DNA from: Betaproteobacteria bacterium
GTDB lineage: Bacteria > Pseudomonadota > Gammaproteobacteria > Burkholderiales > SG8-39
Direction of reading: 5' to 3'
Assembly (NCBI GenBank): GCA_947467405.1
Contig: CANIIN010000157.1
Location: 1 to 6,523, forward strand
DNA length: 6,523 nt
Shown: positions 5,610-6,523 of the stretch, in pieces
How positions within the stretch are numbered: the first letter of the stretch is position 1
Layout: each line of letters begins with the position of its first letter
Notes under the pieces: generated by a model
What the model saw: only the letters and a program-made list of their open reading frames with translations
Told to the model about the DNA's origin: nothing
The model's database searches: none
Position numbers and translations under genes: made by a program

Positions 5610-6326
5610 ATGATGTCTTCTCCCGTGCTGGTTCTTTGCCCCGGCCTGCTCAACGATGCCACTGTATGGCGCGGCGTCACGGCGCTGCTCGATCCCGGCA
5701 TTGACGTGCGCGTCATGGATTTCTCGCGTTGCGACAGCATGGCGGAGATGGCGGCGAAGATCGATACCGCCACCACCGGACTCGACCAGCCATTTACCCT
5801 CGCCGGTTTTTCCATGGGCGGCTACGCGACGCTGGAGTTCCTGTCGCAACATGCCGAGCGCGTCTCAGGCGTGCTGCTGCAGAGCACGGCGGAGCGGGCG
5901 GAGTCGGATGGTCAGCGCAGCGTGCGCCTGAAGAACATCGCGCGCGCCGCGACCGAATTCGAACAGATTTGCAATGACCTCTCGACCTTCACGGTGGGTC
6001 CAGCCCGTCAGGACGACATGGTGCTGAAGCGCAGCATGGTCGATATGTTTCAGCGCTTGGGCCGTGAAGTGTTCGTGCGCCAGAGCACCGCGGTCATGCA
6101 GCGCGCCGATCACACGGCAACGCTCTCCGCCGTTGGCAGCAATCCTTCCATTCGCTTGGCTATCGCCTGCGGCGACGAAGACAAGGTCACGCCGCTGGGC
6201 TGGTCACGGCGCATGGCCGAGGCCTGTCCGTCGGCGCGCCTCACGGTGATTCCCGGCGCCGGACACATGGCGCCCTGCGAAGAGCCGGCCATCGTCGCGT
6301 CCGTGATCATGGATCTGATGCGCTAG
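5610..6326 (+). CDS. Alpha/beta-fold hydrolase
   Basis: A 238-residue alpha/beta hydrolase, slightly small for the family but complete. It begins with the strand and oxyanion-loop block VLVLCPGLLNDATVW (6-20), a variant of the common 'LLPGLLCDA' start. The nucleophile elbow is GFSMGGYATLEF with S68. The acid is most likely D191 in ACGDEDKVTP, and the base is H219 in PGAGHMAP. The cap is reduced to the region between about 95 and 165. No signal peptide is seen, so it is cytoplasmic. Such proteins hydrolyse esters, lactones, thioesters or C-C bonds, and the fold does not reveal the substrate. It follows the ligase by 121 bases on the same strand and may act late in the same pathway, for example on an ester or CoA thioester; this is inference. 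Start choice is between adjacent ATGs at 5610 and 5613. Confidence 0.88.
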   Translation: MMSSPVLVLCPGLLNDATVWRGVTALLDPGIDVRVMDFSRCDSMAEMAAKIDTATTGLDQPFTLAGFSMGGYATLEFLSQHAERVSGVLLQSTAERAESDGQRSVRLKNIARAATEFEQICNDLSTFTVGPARQDDMVLKRSMVDMFQRLGREVFVRQSTAVMQRADHTATLSAVGSNPSIRLAIACGDEDKVTPLGWSRRMAEACPSARLTVIPGAGHMAPCEEPAIVASVIMDLMR

Positions 6327-6434
6327 TGTCCCGGGGAGTAATGCCCGTAGAGCGCCTATCCATGAGCTTCTTCGGGTAGTCCTTCTGCTTGGCGGACACA
6401 CCGGCGCATGGCCGGGGTGCCCGCCGGGGGGGCT
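6327..6434. other. Convergent intergenic region
   Basis: This 108-base region separates the hydrolase stop from the stop of the convergent CoA-transferase gene. Apart from the hairpin at 6391-6425, nothing recognisable is present. A GTG-initiated minus-strand frame (6399 down to 6307, 30 residues) is too short and unlike any family I can name. Confidence 0.5.
6391..6425. terminator. Bidirectional hairpin between convergent genes
   Basis: GGCGG-A-CAC-A-CCGGC (6391-6405) pairs with GCCGG-G-GTG-C-CCGCC (6411-6425): a 15-position stem with two mismatches around a 5-base loop, GCATG. It lies between two genes that converge, where a shared transcription terminator is expected. Neither strand has a U-tract after the stem, so it is not a canonical intrinsic terminator. 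It may instead block 3' exonucleases or work with Rho. Confidence 0.45.
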
Positions 6435-6523
6435 TCAAATCGCCTTCCCGGCCCGCAGCGCGGCGATGGCCTCCGCATCCAGTCCCAGCACTTCCTTCAG
6501 GACTTCGTCGGTGTTCTGCCCCA
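6435..6523 (-). CDS. Class III (CaiB/BaiF) CoA-transferase, C-terminal fragment
   Basis: Only the last 28 codons and the stop are in the window; the gene continues past the right edge. Read on the minus strand, the residues are GQNTDEVLKEVLGLD followed by AEAIAALRAGKAI and a TGA at 6437-6435. This closely matches the usual C-terminus of CaiB/BaiF family CoA-transferases ('G.HTDEVL.E.LGL..EEIA.LR..G.I'). These enzymes move CoA between carboxylic acids, as in carnitine, oxalate or 2-methylacyl-CoA metabolism. The identification rests on this short but characteristic tail, and the substrate cannot be inferred. It is transcribed toward the hydrolase, so it is a separate transcription unit. It is truncated by the window and need not be damaged. 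Confidence 0.75.
   Translation of the reverse strand, partial: GQNTDEVLKEVLGLDAEAIAALRAGKAI

Noticed and set aside
2291..5815. A 1174-codon minus-strand open frame antisense to the dioxygenase, ligase and part of the hydrolase
   Set aside because: It is opposite clearly conserved genes, its peptide is rich in Arg, His, Ala, Val and Gln with no recognisable domain, and long antisense frames arise from GC-ending codons. The shared frame of the two sense genes lets it run on.
6307..6399. Short minus-strand GTG frame (begins SAKQKDYPKKL after the start) resembling the first residues of some transposase OrfA proteins
   Set aside because: Only 30 codons, no ribosome binding site, it overlaps the end of the hydrolase gene and the hairpin, and no insertion-sequence ends are identifiable. 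The likeness is too weak to call a remnant.

Overview
The window is visibly GC-rich, with strongly G/C-ending codons. It opens its coding part with a Bug/TctC-type periplasmic solute-binding protein. Orphan genes of that family are hugely expanded in Betaproteobacteria, especially Burkholderiales (Bordetella, Alcaligenes and Comamonas relatives), so a burkholderialean or similar environmental proteobacterium is the best guess. No rRNA, tRNA, CRISPR array or recognisable insertion sequence was seen.

Layout. Positions 1-367 hold no supported complete gene. They contain a degenerate ~23-bp tandem repeat with a perfect inverted repeat (about 91-182), an AT-rich island with the palindrome TATAGT-CTC-ACTATA (172-186), and a long leader with a perfect 10-bp stem (256-295). 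Five plus-strand genes follow: a Bug solute-binding protein (368-1360), a DUF1295/steroid 5-alpha-reductase-like membrane protein (1397-2269), a carotenoid-oxygenase family iron dioxygenase (2336-3778), an AMP-forming acyl-CoA ligase (3782-5488) and an alpha/beta hydrolase (5610-6326). The right edge carries the C-terminus of a convergent minus-strand class III (CaiB/BaiF) CoA-transferase (6435-6523, truncated by the window), with a strong hairpin between the two converging genes.

How the genes may work together (inference). Gaps between the first four genes are short (36, 66 and 3 bp), which suggests one operon. The gene set reads as a catabolic route. A periplasmic protein captures an organic acid or related substrate. 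A membrane reductase-like enzyme may reduce or modify an unsaturated lipid-like or isoprenoid substrate. The iron dioxygenase cleaves a C=C bond to carbonyl products. The ligase makes a CoA thioester from the derived acid, and the hydrolase removes an ester, lactone or thioester. No aldehyde dehydrogenase or beta-oxidation enzyme lies in the window, so the route is incomplete here and the substrate cannot be named.

The points most worth a second look are the gene combination itself, the dioxygenase with all four iron histidines but an apparent substitution of a usual second-shell glutamate, the same-frame junction of dioxygenase and ligase separated only by TAG-CGG, and the repeat/palindrome architecture upstream of the operon.
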